In this document: one piece after another, positions 19,606 to 29,153 of the stretch
Numbering within the stretch: position 1 is the first letter of the stretch
How the letters are laid out: each line of letters starts with the position of its first letter
DNA from: Agarophyton chilense
Taxonomy: Eukaryota; Rhodophyta; Florideophyceae; Gracilariales; Gracilariaceae
Direction of reading: 5' to 3'
Length of the DNA stretch: 64,000 bases
Assembly (NCBI GenBank): GCA_030374765.1
Contig: JARGXX010000095.1
Span: forward strand, 1,426,001 to 1,490,000
Translations under genes and position numbers: made by a program
The notes under the pieces: model-generated
The model's database searches: none
What the model was told of the DNA's origin: nothing
Seen by the model: only the letters and a program-made list of their open reading frames with translations

Positions 19606-21090
19606 AGTGCATGAGTTTCGGTTGTATTCTAGTATCTTGATAACGTTCATGATGACGTCACACGGGCATGTATATCTGAGATGTGTTCATAGACGAAGGG
19701 GTAGGCGTTCTAGTCCGGAGCGCAACACAGCTATGTGCAGTAACTAACATAATTAAGACAGAGGATGAGTGGCCAAATGTTTGGGCCCTGTCTGTTTCTT
19801 CCTATACACAAGTTGGTACATGCGGCTGCTCATGGCTTCGCCATGAATGGTGTATACAGTAAGGCTTAACAGCTACGTGGGCCAAGTCAAGCTCAGCTTC
19901 ATTGTACAAATGTTCGTCAGCTCTCCGCCAAGACTGGCCATTACAAACGTCATTCGGAAACTGGTGAGCAAGCTAACTCGAGGTTTCAATGGGACGATAA
20001 TGTAGATATTCTTGACACGTCTTTTGGATAGAGTTAGCGTTTCTTTGGCTAAGGAGAGCGTTCATGCATGGAGTAGCATTCATAGAGGCCGGAAGCAATG
20101 CATCCGGAGCTGTTCTTGATTTAGATTTCGGTTAAAGCGACAGTCGTGATCTTAACACAAATTACCTTTCAAGTATTGGAGCGGTTACGTGTGATGCACT
20201 TGGCGGGAATGGGGAACAGGAAACAGGAGTTGAGAATGTTTTTCCGCCCTGCTGCCGAGGTGAGAAGCTTCTCATTTTCAGTGATGTCTCAAAAAGTAAA
20301 CATGTTAACAACAACGTAATCAAGGGTGTATTCATAGATTGTTGCTTAGTGAGATTGACAAACTCTCACCGAACGTGCCAATAGATTCGCGTCGGGCGGC
20401 CTTTACACGCTTTTTGTTTGTCATTAGCTCGGACAAGAACTGCACGAGCAACAGTTAAGGGGGAGATACAACTGCAGTTGCATCGTGTGGATGGAACGTT
20501 TTTGAGTCCCAAACCACAGGCATATCACATGGTGCGGACTAAGCGCGCATGGGAATTGTCCTCTGAGTGATCTTCCACTAATCGATTGCATAACTGTGTC
20601 TTTGGCTTGAATCTTTGTTTGCATCGCGCTCCCAGAGCCGCATCTGATATGCCAGATAAGTTTGCATTCGTTCCAGCGATCAGGCGTAGGGTTCTCCGTG
20701 ACCATCATCATGAACGGGGAAACCTAAGACCTTTGGCGCAGCGTGATGAGGCAAAAAGAACACGGAGCGTCATCTTGGGGCCATGGCCAGAACCGTTGTG
20801 AAGGCTACACTACGCACAAAAGCCCGGGAATTATGGCTTTTCCTGCAATCATTTTGAAACTTTTCGATGCAAACTTCACACGGAACTCGGAGCGATTTGC
20901 AGGGAAATATACGGTAAGCAAAGAGCAAAGTTCAAGAAATCGCTAACCTGGGGAGCATGTTTCTACTATATCTACGAAGGTACGACCAGGTAGAGAACTG
21001 TGACATTTCTTAAGCTTTACTGCGTGAACACTGGGCAGCGTGATTTCCCTCCATTCATTATCAAGCGCTATCGACACTGCGACCGCTAGT
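19606..21090. other. 1.5-kb intergenic stretch without a supported gene
   Basis: Only short ORFs (up to 95 codons) with no motif. No tRNA, tandem repeat or transposon end was noticed. Confidence 0.45.
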
Positions 21091-21306
21091 ATGGCAGACA
21101 GGGTTTCGTTACGCAGAACGCTGATCAGAGTGATCCCGGCTGCATTTGTACTGGGGGCCACAATGGAACTATTTATGATCTACGTTCGCATAGGCGATGA
21201 AACGTTCTATGAGACGGCAAAGCGACTGGAATTGCAACGAAGAGAGGATAAAAAAAGAGCATCAGAAGAAATGGAGGAAAGAGTAAGACGCAGAAAAAGC
21301 GAATAA
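21091..21306 (+). CDS. UQCC5/SMIM4-like small mitochondrial membrane protein
   Basis: A 71-aa ORF from ATG 21091 (MADRVSLRRTLIRVIP). The core AAFVLGATMELFMIYVRIGD followed by ETFYETAKR matches, as I recall it, the vertebrate SMIM4 pattern FVLGGTMEWIMIKVRVG-ETFYDV almost block for block. SMIM4 (renamed UQCC5) is a single-span inner-membrane protein needed for complex III assembly. Here one hydrophobic helix (about residues 14-32) is followed by a highly charged tail (RREDKKRASEEMEERVRRR). An upstream in-frame codon at 21040 would add 17 residues. Length agrees with the animal protein (about 70 aa). Homology is likely; function is by transfer. Confidence 0.75.
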   Translation: MADRVSLRRTLIRVIPAAFVLGATMELFMIYVRIGDETFYETAKRLELQRREDKKRASEEMEERVRRRKSE

Positions 21307-21514
21307 GAATGACAGTCATGTACACCAGGGCTTTCCGTCAATGCGTCACTAACAGAAAGGCTCCCACGCACACGACTCCGTTACACAACATGTCACAAGA
21401 AGCAATTAAAACCAAGAAGGAAAAAAAGAAATAGATCGTTTGCATCACGACACGAGCGGGTGGTCCAGTAAATGAGGCATTGAGGTATTCGAATGTAGGT
21501 TAAAAAAAAAAGAG

Positions 21515-22225
21515 TCAACGACGAGACCTCCACCGGTTGAACTTGTCCTTCATCCAGTTGGCGGTTGTGTTTTGATGATTGTCACGAGCGTTGGGACGAT
21601 GGCGTTCCTCATCGTACGCGTGATGGCGGTCTCTGGGGTGGTGGCCCTCAGGGGGGCGAAGACAATCGTCATCCTGTTCAACTTCCTCGACAATGACCCG
21701 ATCATCAATAGGGTTAACAGGTGCAGGTTGGATGCTGTATGTATTATAAGGGTCGTTGCGAAGTTGATCACCTTCGGTGACGAATCGCGAAGTATGTGGG
21801 TTGCCATCAGCATCAGGTTCTGTGCGGACGGTCTCCTGTCGCATACGGCCATCAGGACCGACGGTGGTGGTGCTTGACTCGTAATAATAGGTGCCGTTTC
21901 CAGCAGGCGAGGCCGAGGCCGAGGCCGAGGCGAACTGATCGAACATGCGGTCGAAAGACGACATGATTCCAGCCATGGAGCCGAAGGGAGCGGCTCCGAA
22001 CGGGGATTCAAAGGCGCGCGCAAAGTCACGTTCCATGAGTGCCATGGCGTCGTTGACGGGGTGGAAGGGATCTGGGTTCTGTAGATGGTGGTCCGGGGCG
22101 CGGTGTCGGCGGCGACGGTGGTGTGAAGGTGATGGGTAGTGGTGCACGGTGACTTGATCGGACGGGTGTGGGGCGTACTGCGTGTCGTCGTAGACGTCGT
22201 GCGAACGATGATGGCGGTGGGGCAT
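21515..22225 (-). CDS. Myeloid leukemia factor (MLF)-like protein
   Basis: ATG 22225 (MPHRHHRSHD) is preferred over the longer frame because the upstream part has no ATG near a leader and is low-complexity; the product is 236 aa. The His/Arg-rich N-terminus is followed by FDRMFDQF and the segment YYYESSTTTVGPDGRMRQET, which is the typical MLF core (Tyr-Glu-Ser-Ser then Gly-Pro-Asp-Gly). The C-terminus is basic (WMKDKFNRWRSRR). MLF proteins are conserved eukaryotic adaptors that move between nucleus and cytoplasm and bind 14-3-3 and other partners; their biochemical role is unclear. The short Ala-Ser repeat near 21905-21925 is a trinucleotide-type expansion. Family call is likely. Confidence 0.75.
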   Translation of the reverse strand: MPHRHHRSHDVYDDTQYAPHPSDQVTVHHYPSPSHHRRRRHRAPDHHLQNPDPFHPVNDAMALMERDFARAFESPFGAAPFGSMAGIMSSFDRMFDQFASASASASPAGNGTYYYESSTTTVGPDGRMRQETVRTEPDADGNPHTSRFVTEGDQLRNDPYNTYSIQPAPVNPIDDRVIVEEVEQDDDCLRPPEGHHPRDRHHAYDEERHRPNARDNHQNTTANWMKDKFNRWRSRR

Positions 22226-23423
22226 GGTGGTTATGGAGAAGATGGGGTGTAAAGGAGAGCGGCGACAAAGAGAAGATGACAGACGGGGGTGAACCGTTAA
22301 CCAGCACGAGCACTTGGTTGTGGCGGAGGCAGACGACAGTTGAGTGGAAGTGGTGGTGCACCGTTGAGTACTAACGAAGGCAGCTGCGTGCATCTCTCTG
22401 GCGGGAGGCTCCAACTCTCTCCGACTCCAGCAAGGCTTCCCAACCAACGAGCCAATATGAGATGCTGACACGTGCACAACATGTACACGTGTCTGCTTCT
22501 AGAAGCAAGCATGCAATTTTTGTATTTTTGGTGCCGTACACACACTACAACGGTACAGTGGTGATGTGGCAGTAGAGCAGAGTGACGGAGTGTGCTCGCA
22601 GCACCAGCACCAGTCACACAATCTATTAGCATCACCGGTGTTCTTCGCACCATGTACCAGTGTGGAGTCTACAAAATTCTTTCATTCTGCGGACACATTC
22701 TAAGCCTCAACGCTTTACCACTAGTGTAGATGCTGTAGCCCTACCCGCGCCAACAAACGCGACATGTCCAACAATCGCGCCAGCATTGCGCCCAAGTCCC
22801 ACGGAGGCCACGTGAAATTCGCAATCGTCACGCAACATCACGCAAACAAACCTCCTTCGTTACACATACGTCGCAGCGCGCACCAATGCTTGCCAAGTGG
22901 CAACGCGCACAGCAGTTTTTTCGCGCTGTCGAATCGTCGTGCGCCGTCGCTTATTCACGCGTGGCACTCACGTCACGTCACGTCACGTCACGTCACGCGA
23001 GTGGTTGCCACGGCGGCCGTCGGCGCCGCCGCCCGTGCGCTGGCGGCGGCGCCTCTGGCAGCCATTTCTCGTGAGCACGGCGTAGCCGTTTTTGAAACGC
23101 CCCGCCTCTGTACCGGAGCTTGTCGCATTTCAAAGCACTCACGTCTCACTCACCGCGGGCGGCACCCACCACGTTCGACCACGCGCCCCTGCTCCCCCCA
23201 CCGCCGCCGTCTTCAGTCGTCGCCCTGTTTTGAAAAAGCTGGAGTGCCTTGTTACATGACAATGTTTTTCGTCCTCGTCGTCGCGCCGTAGTTCTCACGT
23301 TGTGTATACCGTGTGTGCTTTGCCTTTTTGCTTTTACTCGCGCTTTTTTGTTCCTACTCTTTTCCGCCTACCTCTCACTGTGTCGTGCGCCCGGCTGCTG
23401 TGCTTTTGTCTCTGGCTCCCGGC
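22226..23423. other. Divergent intergenic region upstream of the AGC kinase
   Basis: About 1.2 kb between MLF-like (minus) and AGC kinase (plus). It holds the CGTCA tandem repeat at 22971-22995 and a C/T-rich leader from ~23150. ORFs within it are low-complexity. Confidence 0.45.
22971..22995. promoter_or_regulatory. Five tandem CGTCA copies, possible bZIP sites
   Basis: CGTCA is repeated five times without interruption, creating overlapping ACGTCA (TGACGT on the other strand) half-CRE motifs that bZIP/ATF factors bind in many eukaryotes. It lies ~430 bp upstream of the AGC kinase start. Regulation is inference; a neutral pentanucleotide microsatellite is the alternative. Confidence 0.4.
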
Positions 23424-24827
23424 ATGCACCTGGAGCTTGTTCCGCCCTTGGGCTCCGACCTAACTCTTAACGATTTCCCCAATGACTTTCTCACGCCGGC
23501 CTCGTCGCCGCCTCCATCCACCCCGCCCTTACTGCGCATGCAGCCGTTAGCCAGTCCACCCTCGCTCGGCCGCCGCCGTTTAGATGCCTTTCACATTGTG
23601 TGCCTCATCGGAAAGGGCGGCTTTGGCAAAGTGTTCATGGTGCGTCACAAAGCCACCGCCGCCGTCTACGCCATGAAGGTCATGGAGAAGGACGCTTTAA
23701 TTAGTCGAAAGGCCGTTCAAGACGCCCATACCGAGCGCAACATCCTCGCCCTCGTCGGTCAGTATGACGCCCCTTTTATAATTCGTCTTCACGTTGCCTT
23801 CCAAACCTCCAAGAGAGTGTATCTGGTCATGGACTTTGCGTCCGGCGGCGAACTCATGTTTCACCTACGCCGAGAAGCCATGCTGAGCGAGACGCAGGCC
23901 AAGTTTTACGCTGCCGAGCTTCTAATTGCGCTCGAAACTTTGCATAACATGCACATTGTACATAGAGATATCAAACCGGAAAATGTTCTATTAGACAGCG
24001 AGGGTCATCTCATTCTAACCGACTTTGGGCTTGCGAAGGAACTCTCAGATGACGGCGAGCAGACTCACTCGTGGTGCGGCTCGGAGGACTACATGGCTCC
24101 CGAAATCATCACGCGCGACGCACACTGCGGCAAAGCGGCCGACTACTGGGCATATGGCATTTTCATTTACGACTGCCTGTGTGGCCAGCCGCCGTTTTCA
24201 CCACTACACGAAAAGGGAAAGCTTAGTCGCAAGCGATTGCACGAGCGCATCGTGCGATGCAAATACAAGCTTCCCAAGTACCTGACGTCGGAGTGCCAAT
24301 CGCTGATTCGCAAGTTTTTGACCAAGGACGTGACGAAGCGACTGACGGACCCTGAGGCAATTCGCAGACACGCGTGGTTCCGCGATGTTGACTGGGAGGC
24401 CATTCGCAACCGAAGAGCAGTGCCACCCATCATTCCGTCGCAATCTTCGCCGACGGCGTGTTTCTCACCGTCTCTAACCAAAGCTGCGTGTGCAGCGCCT
24501 GTGTCGCCGCCTAATGTGTACCTTGAGGCCAGGAGCTCTCCGATTATGATTGCGAACAGCACGCAAGCGGCGGGGAGCGATAGCATGTGGCAGGGGTTCT
24601 CGTTCGTGGCACCGGGTATGGAAGTGCATTTCGAGCTGGCGCCGGCGGTGGTAATGGAAAAAGGCGACGGCGGGGGTGGCGGGGCCGCCAGCGCGGCCGC
24701 TTTCGAAGGGGAGATGGAGCGCACGCAGCAGTGCGATGCGGACGTGGAGGAATCACTTGTGGCAGAGCTTGCGGAGTTTTCGATAGATGCTGCGAGCGCC
24801 GTTGAGATTGTGGACGGTGACGTGTAA
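23424..24827 (+). CDS. AGC-family serine/threonine kinase (S6K-like)
   Basis: ATG 23424 (MHLELVPPLGSD) gives 467 aa; the open frame upstream is a pyrimidine-rich leader. Kinase features are complete: Gly-rich loop GKGGFGKV (63-70), AMK with Lys85, HRD at 180-182 with DIKPEN, DFG at 200-202, APE at 225-227. The AGC activation segment reads THSWCGSEDYMAPE, so the PDK1-type phosphosite would be Ser216 rather than Thr. The catalytic core is most like S6 kinase/Akt-type enzymes. After the core the C-terminal extension has AWFRDVDWEAIRNRR. No clear hydrophobic motif (FxxFS/T) is evident; FEGEME is not one. It probably acts in cytoplasmic growth or nutrient signalling. Intact. Confidence 0.92.
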   Translation: MHLELVPPLGSDLTLNDFPNDFLTPASSPPPSTPPLLRMQPLASPPSLGRRRLDAFHIVCLIGKGGFGKVFMVRHKATAAVYAMKVMEKDALISRKAVQDAHTERNILALVGQYDAPFIIRLHVAFQTSKRVYLVMDFASGGELMFHLRREAMLSETQAKFYAAELLIALETLHNMHIVHRDIKPENVLLDSEGHLILTDFGLAKELSDDGEQTHSWCGSEDYMAPEIITRDAHCGKAADYWAYGIFIYDCLCGQPPFSPLHEKGKLSRKRLHERIVRCKYKLPKYLTSECQSLIRKFLTKDVTKRLTDPEAIRRHAWFRDVDWEAIRNRRAVPPIIPSQSSPTACFSPSLTKAACAAPVSPPNVYLEARSSPIMIANSTQAAGSDSMWQGFSFVAPGMEVHFELAPAVVMEKGDGGGGGAASAAAFEGEMERTQQCDADVEESLVAELAEFSIDAASAVEIVDGDV

Positions 24828-24941
24828 ACTTTTTTTTTTTTTTTTGACGTAACTTACATAAACCATACTGCGAGCGCACTGCGGAAGTACACTTCTTTGC
24901 TTTTGGCATCAATAAAAATATTAATCCACGCAAGGTGCGAC

Positions 24942-25014
24942 AGTACCTAGCGAGGTTTGAACTCGCGATCTCCAGATTCAAAGTCTGGCGTGATGACCAC
25001 TACACCATAGGTAC
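24942..25014 (-). tRNA. tRNA-Gln (UUG)
   Basis: On the minus strand the acceptor GTACCTA pairs perfectly with TAGGTAC. The anticodon stem CCAGA/TCTGG encloses CTTTGAA (anticodon TTG). The T-stem GCGAG/CTCGC encloses TTCAAAC. The discriminator is U, as in eukaryotic tRNA-Gln. The D-stem GTGT/TCAC has one mismatch. No intron. Confidence 0.93.
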
Positions 25015-25307
25015 GGACGACTTGCTTGCAAAGAGCGGTATTGAGCAAAATATTTAGAAATCACACCTTTGGAAATGCAACTGTATTCATTCCGCAGCGG
25101 CTGCACACGCGGCGCACACGCGTCACATGCAAATCTGCAAAAATCTGTCGCCATGCACGCGCGTGCGGGCGAATCTTCACAAAGGCCAGCCGTCAGCCAA
25201 AACGCGTGTGCTACGCAACGCATAAGCGGCCCCGTTTCCACCAACCGCACCAGCCAAACGTCCTCTTCGTCATCACCACAACGATATCGCATTGTCCATA
25301 CGCCGTT

Positions 25308-25664
25308 ATGTCGTCGCCAACTACCACGCACCACGACACGCCCATCATCAACTCGCCTTCAAAGTCGCCTACGCTCCCGCCGCGAGCTGCTCCCATTCAA
25401 GCCAGCACCTGTCCGCTGCCACACTCGCCAAAGCCACACCTTCCGCACCAGCCGCTGCCCCCGCTGTCCCCGCTGCGTCTCACCGAAAAGCACGCCTCGC
25501 GCACCTCGCTGGAGCGTCCTCTCACTGCTACTGACCCCTCTGTGGTGTTGCCCCCGGTGCCTGCTCCCGCCTCCGCTGAAGAGCCGCCCCACTTTGTCCC
25601 CCAGGGCGCCGAAGAAGATCTCATGGAAGTGCTCATGGAACGTGCAAAACGTCAGTCGTTTTAA
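25308..25664 (+). CDS. Small proline-rich hypothetical protein
   Basis: ATG 25308 opens a 118-aa ORF (MSSPTTTHHDTPIINSPSKS) rich in Pro, Ser and Thr, ending in a short acidic-then-basic helix (EEDLMEVLMERAKRQSF). No domain is recognised. It sits convergent to leucyl aminopeptidase, 116 bp away. The conserved-looking C-terminal helix argues mildly for a real gene; the Pro-rich part could be composition alone. A short phospho-regulator of the PP1-inhibitor type is conceivable but unsupported. Confidence 0.4.
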   Translation: MSSPTTTHHDTPIINSPSKSPTLPPRAAPIQASTCPLPHSPKPHLPHQPLPPLSPLRLTEKHASRTSLERPLTATDPSVVLPPVPAPASAEEPPHFVPQGAEEDLMEVLMERAKRQSF

Positions 25665-25780
25665 TCCACACCGCCTCTTTCTTCTGTGTTTTCCACCTTT
25701 AATAGAATGTTCTTTTGCTTCTCGATCTTCTCTCTGTGCTAAACTGTTTTAAAAAAAGGCACTACTGTGCTATCTTACCC

Positions 25781-27547
25781 TTATTCCGCACCTGCGTTTT
25801 CCACCCAGTGTGCCATCGTCTTCACGCCGTACCCAGTTGCACAGCTCTTCTCCTTGCTCCACACAGTGCCCGCAATATCCAAATGGGCCCATTCGCACTT
25901 GTCAGTATCCACAAACTCCCTCAGAAACAGTGCCGCAGTGATGGAACTTCCGCCGCGGTTCGTCGAAATGTTCCTCAGGTCCGCAATCTTACTCTTGAGA
26001 CCCTCGCTGTAGGCCTCCACCAACGGCAATCTCCACAGCTGCTCCCCCACCGCCTTGCTGCTGCACGACAGCTTGTCGGCAAGACTGTCTGACGAGCACC
26101 ACATTCCAGCCACATCGCTTCCTAGTGCCACAATGATGGCCCCCGTGAGAGTGGCGATGTCCACGATACAGTCCACGTCGCCTAGTTTTTGAGCGTATAC
26201 GAGCGCGTCGCCCAGACATAATCTTCCTTCGGCGTCTGTGTTGATCACTTCTACGGTCTTGCCATTCGCACTCTTGAGAATGTCGCCCGGATGAATCGCG
26301 TTATTTCCGATCATGTTCTCCACAGCCGGCATGATGAAATGAACTTCCACACCGTCTGGTTTCAAGCTCCCGATAACCTTCGCTGCACCGACAGCCACGG
26401 CGGCACCACCCATGTCAAACTTCATAAGCTCGATCATACTGGCGCCCACCTTCAAGTTGGTACCCCCGGTATCAAATGTCACTGCCTTTCCCACGATACA
26501 ATACTTTTTCTTCACCTCCCCCTTTGGTTTGTATGTCATGTGAATGAACTTTGGCTCATCGGCCGACCCTCTTCCAACGCCAAGGTACATTCCCATGCCC
26601 ATCTTTTGACACTCAGTGCGTCCCATTACCTTGATTTCCAGACCTTCTTCGTCTGCCACTTGCTTCGAGGCGGCGGCCAGCGTCTCAGGAGTTAGAGTAT
26701 TTGCGGGCGCGTTTACGAGTTCCTTCGTAGTAATGATGCCCATAGCAATGCTTCGTCCGCGCTCAATAGCGCTTCGATTTTCATCACTCGCTGGAATGCC
26801 AACAATCTCAAGTTTTGCCGGAACCTTTTCATAATCCTTCTTCTCCTTCTTATACCGCACGTCCACGTAAGACGCCACAACGGCGCCCTCAGCCGCATTG
26901 GTGACACACTCCACGCAAGACTCATCCACAAACACTGCAACAGACTGGCACTTGTTGATAGACATGCCCTTTTGCACTGCAAATCGCGAAGCGGCGGCGA
27001 CAGACGAAGTTCCTTTCGATCTCTTTCCGAGCCCATATAACGCCACCCTCTTCGCGCCGGTGCCCGTTAGTCGCAACACCTCCGTGCTCGACCCTGGCGC
27101 GGCCTTGAACTCGGATTCCAAAACGAGGTCGGAAAGTTCCTTCAGAATGGACGGATCGAGTTGGTCAAGAGACGGAGGTAGGCTAAATTCGGCATCGTCT
27201 TCATCGGGGGCCCAGACGGCCAAGACGAGCAGATCGCCCGAGTAGGAGTCCAAAGCCGAGTCGATCTCCACGGCAATGCGCCCATCGCGAGGGAACATGA
27301 GCACGCTACCATGCTCATCGGTGTCCAACACACCCGGCTGATCGGTAGAAACGGCCAAGACCATGTTGGTGTGCGTCCGTCTCGCAGGCGTCGTCGGACA
27401 CGATCGGTAACGATATGAAGACGGTGCGCGTGTCGGAAAGGACGGAGCGGAAGAAAGGGGGTGGGAATTGGTGCGGGTGAAGCAGGAGTGGCGAAGGGAT
27501 AAGACGGATTGAACGAAGGCAGTAGTGGTACGCGGTCGAGCGGACAT
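25781..27547 (-). CDS. Leucyl aminopeptidase, M17 family
   Basis: ATG 27547 (MSARPRTTTAFVQSV) gives 588 aa; the frame continues upstream to a TTG only. The first ~60 residues are basic and Ser/Thr/Pro-rich, suggesting a plastid transit peptide as in plant LAPs. The catalytic domain shows GKAVTFDTGGTNLK (metal-binding Lys354 and Asp359), MKFDMGGA, and the M17 signature NTDAEGRL at ~436-443. These residues bind two metal ions in a hexameric enzyme that removes N-terminal residues from peptides. Family members also act as chaperones in plants. Start lies 360 bp from the divergent hemerythrin-like gene. Intact, identity very sure. Confidence 0.95.
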   Translation of the reverse strand: MSARPRTTTAFVQSVLSLRHSCFTRTNSHPLSSAPSFPTRAPSSYRYRSCPTTPARRTHTNMVLAVSTDQPGVLDTDEHGSVLMFPRDGRIAVEIDSALDSYSGDLLVLAVWAPDEDDAEFSLPPSLDQLDPSILKELSDLVLESEFKAAPGSSTEVLRLTGTGAKRVALYGLGKRSKGTSSVAAASRFAVQKGMSINKCQSVAVFVDESCVECVTNAAEGAVVASYVDVRYKKEKKDYEKVPAKLEIVGIPASDENRSAIERGRSIAMGIITTKELVNAPANTLTPETLAAASKQVADEEGLEIKVMGRTECQKMGMGMYLGVGRGSADEPKFIHMTYKPKGEVKKKYCIVGKAVTFDTGGTNLKVGASMIELMKFDMGGAAVAVGAAKVIGSLKPDGVEVHFIMPAVENMIGNNAIHPGDILKSANGKTVEVINTDAEGRLCLGDALVYAQKLGDVDCIVDIATLTGAIIVALGSDVAGMWCSSDSLADKLSCSSKAVGEQLWRLPLVEAYSEGLKSKIADLRNISTNRGGSSITAALFLREFVDTDKCEWAHLDIAGTVWSKEKSCATGYGVKTMAHWVENAGAE

Positions 27548-27907
27548 AATGGCGTTAGTGTCGCGCTGGCCCGATTGGGTACGACGGTACGGTGAGGAGT
27601 CGGGTGGAGGCTTTGCTGGAGCCAAGCGGCGGGATGCAAAACGCGCTCAGTGGTTCGATACCAAACTGCTGATTCACGGCGATGCATTGAGGGGCAATGT
27701 GGGTGAGGGGCGTTCGTTGGCAGCGATCTCTGTGATGCAGATCTGGAACGTGGTAGCACACGTGTGTCCAATACAGTGGCTGGATCTGCAGCTGAAAGTC
27801 AAGCGGTCGATGTTGGCGCTGTTGTGAAAAAGGATTAGTACCGTCCATTAGAAAGAAGGTGAGTTTTGCAGAGCGGGGAGCTGGCGGCACGGGGGCTTGT
27901 TGACGAA

Positions 27908-28759
27908 ATGATGCTGAGGGAGGCGATATTGGCAAGGCAAGATGCTGTGCTCCAAGGGCAGCTGCAAAAACTAGGTCGCACAAACGCGGTGGCAGTCTCG
28001 AACGAGGGGCAGGCATCGTCGCATTTTCGCGTGCACGGGTGGCGATGGCACCATCTAGGAATCATTCGCGACCTGATGCGTCTGGAAAGGAAGGCGGTGA
28101 AAAAGAGGGGTGCGCTTTGTCAAGTGCGAAGGACAGACGAGTCCAGGGCGCTACGGCGACAGATGCATGACGCTTTGCAGTACATCATTCATGATAACTG
28201 GGCGCTTCACAACGTTGTGGAGCACAAGCTGTTTCTGCCGTGGATCATGAGCAGGGATGGGGACGAAACGAACGGGGAGGCTGTGAATGTAATCGGCAGT
28301 GAACGCAGAAGACTGCAGCGACATGCGCAAATGCTGGATGAACGAATGGCAAAGTGGAGCGAGTGCAACACGCACAATGTGGTGAGAATGAGCCAAGAGC
28401 AGTGTGAGAGCGAACTGCAAGTGATGATAAGCAACGTACAGAGGCTGCGTCGCAACGCGTCGCTGCTGTTTGAGGTGTCTGAACAGGTGTTGGTGCCGCG
28501 CGTGAAGCTGTGCTTCTCTGAGGCGGATCAGCTGCGATTTAACTCAACGGTGCTCAAGCACATTTCGGGGAGACAAGCTCGCGTTTCGTTGGTTATCTTC
28601 CGAGATGCGCTCGACTTGAAGAAGCAGCCGGTTGTGGCGCGCAGCGACGACGTGCACAACTTTGAGCGCGACGTTCCCGCGCCCATTCGCCGCGTGGGCG
28701 TTCCGTTTTGGAGGAAGCGCTTTGTAGGCGATAGGACGCGCTTTCTGACCGACGAATGA
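27908..28759 (+). CDS. Hemerythrin-like (HHE) cation-binding protein
   Basis: The frame is open from 27866 (TTG); the first ATG is 27908, giving 283 aa. His/Glu ligands are spaced as in a hemerythrin-like four-helix bundle: HGWRWHHLGIIRDL, then NWALHNVVEHKLFLPWI, then NASLLFEVSEQVLVPRVKLCF, then FNSTVLKHI. These would bind a di-iron or other metal site used for oxygen, NO or iron sensing. An insertion with a charged helix lies between the second and third helices. C-terminal ~60 residues are basic and unassigned. A GTGAGT just upstream could be a splice donor of an unseen 5' exon. Fold likely; substrate unknown. Confidence 0.65.
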   Translation: MMLREAILARQDAVLQGQLQKLGRTNAVAVSNEGQASSHFRVHGWRWHHLGIIRDLMRLERKAVKKRGALCQVRRTDESRALRRQMHDALQYIIHDNWALHNVVEHKLFLPWIMSRDGDETNGEAVNVIGSERRRLQRHAQMLDERMAKWSECNTHNVVRMSQEQCESELQVMISNVQRLRRNASLLFEVSEQVLVPRVKLCFSEADQLRFNSTVLKHISGRQARVSLVIFRDALDLKKQPVVARSDDVHNFERDVPAPIRRVGVPFWRKRFVGDRTRFLTDE

Positions 28760-28846
28760 CCGACAAGCATGACGGGCTCACAAGTTGTGAAAACTAAGTA
28801 CTGCGTCGAAACCTACGGACGACAGTGCGAGGTGCAGCTCTCGGCA

Positions 28847-28918
28847 GTTCCTGTTGTGTAGTTGGTTAGCACGCAAGACTCTGAATCTTGAAGCCTGGGT
28901 TCAAGTCCCAGCAGGAAC
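28847..28918 (+). tRNA. tRNA-Gln (CUG)
   Basis: Acceptor GTTCCTG pairs perfectly with CAGGAAC. D-stem GTGT/GCAC. Anticodon stem CAAGA/TCTTG encloses CTCTGAA (anticodon CTG). T-stem CTGGG/CCCAG encloses TTCAAGT. The discriminator at 28919 is T. No intron. Second tRNA-Gln isoacceptor within 4 kb. Confidence 0.95.
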
Positions 28919-29153
28919 TGGCCTCTCCTTTTAGGGGTTTTTACTTCACCGGTGTAGTTTTTGCAGGCGCAGCGCACGCAGCAGCACCGTTACAAGCAAG
29001 CGCATCTGACAAGTGACTGGCGAGCGACACCTTCGTCGAACGGCTCGCTCCGGGCGCTCCTCGCTCCTCGCTCCCCGGGCGCTCCCCTCCAAAATGGCGC
29101 CCCACCGCGCCCGCGTTCGCCGTCCGACGTCCGAACTCTGAGCGCCCGCCTAC

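Noticed and set aside
27142-28016. Overlapping ORFs at the 5' ends of aminopeptidase and hemerythrin-like genes
   Set aside because: Pro/Arg/Ser-rich frames in a GC-rich leader, overlapping well-supported genes in other frames.
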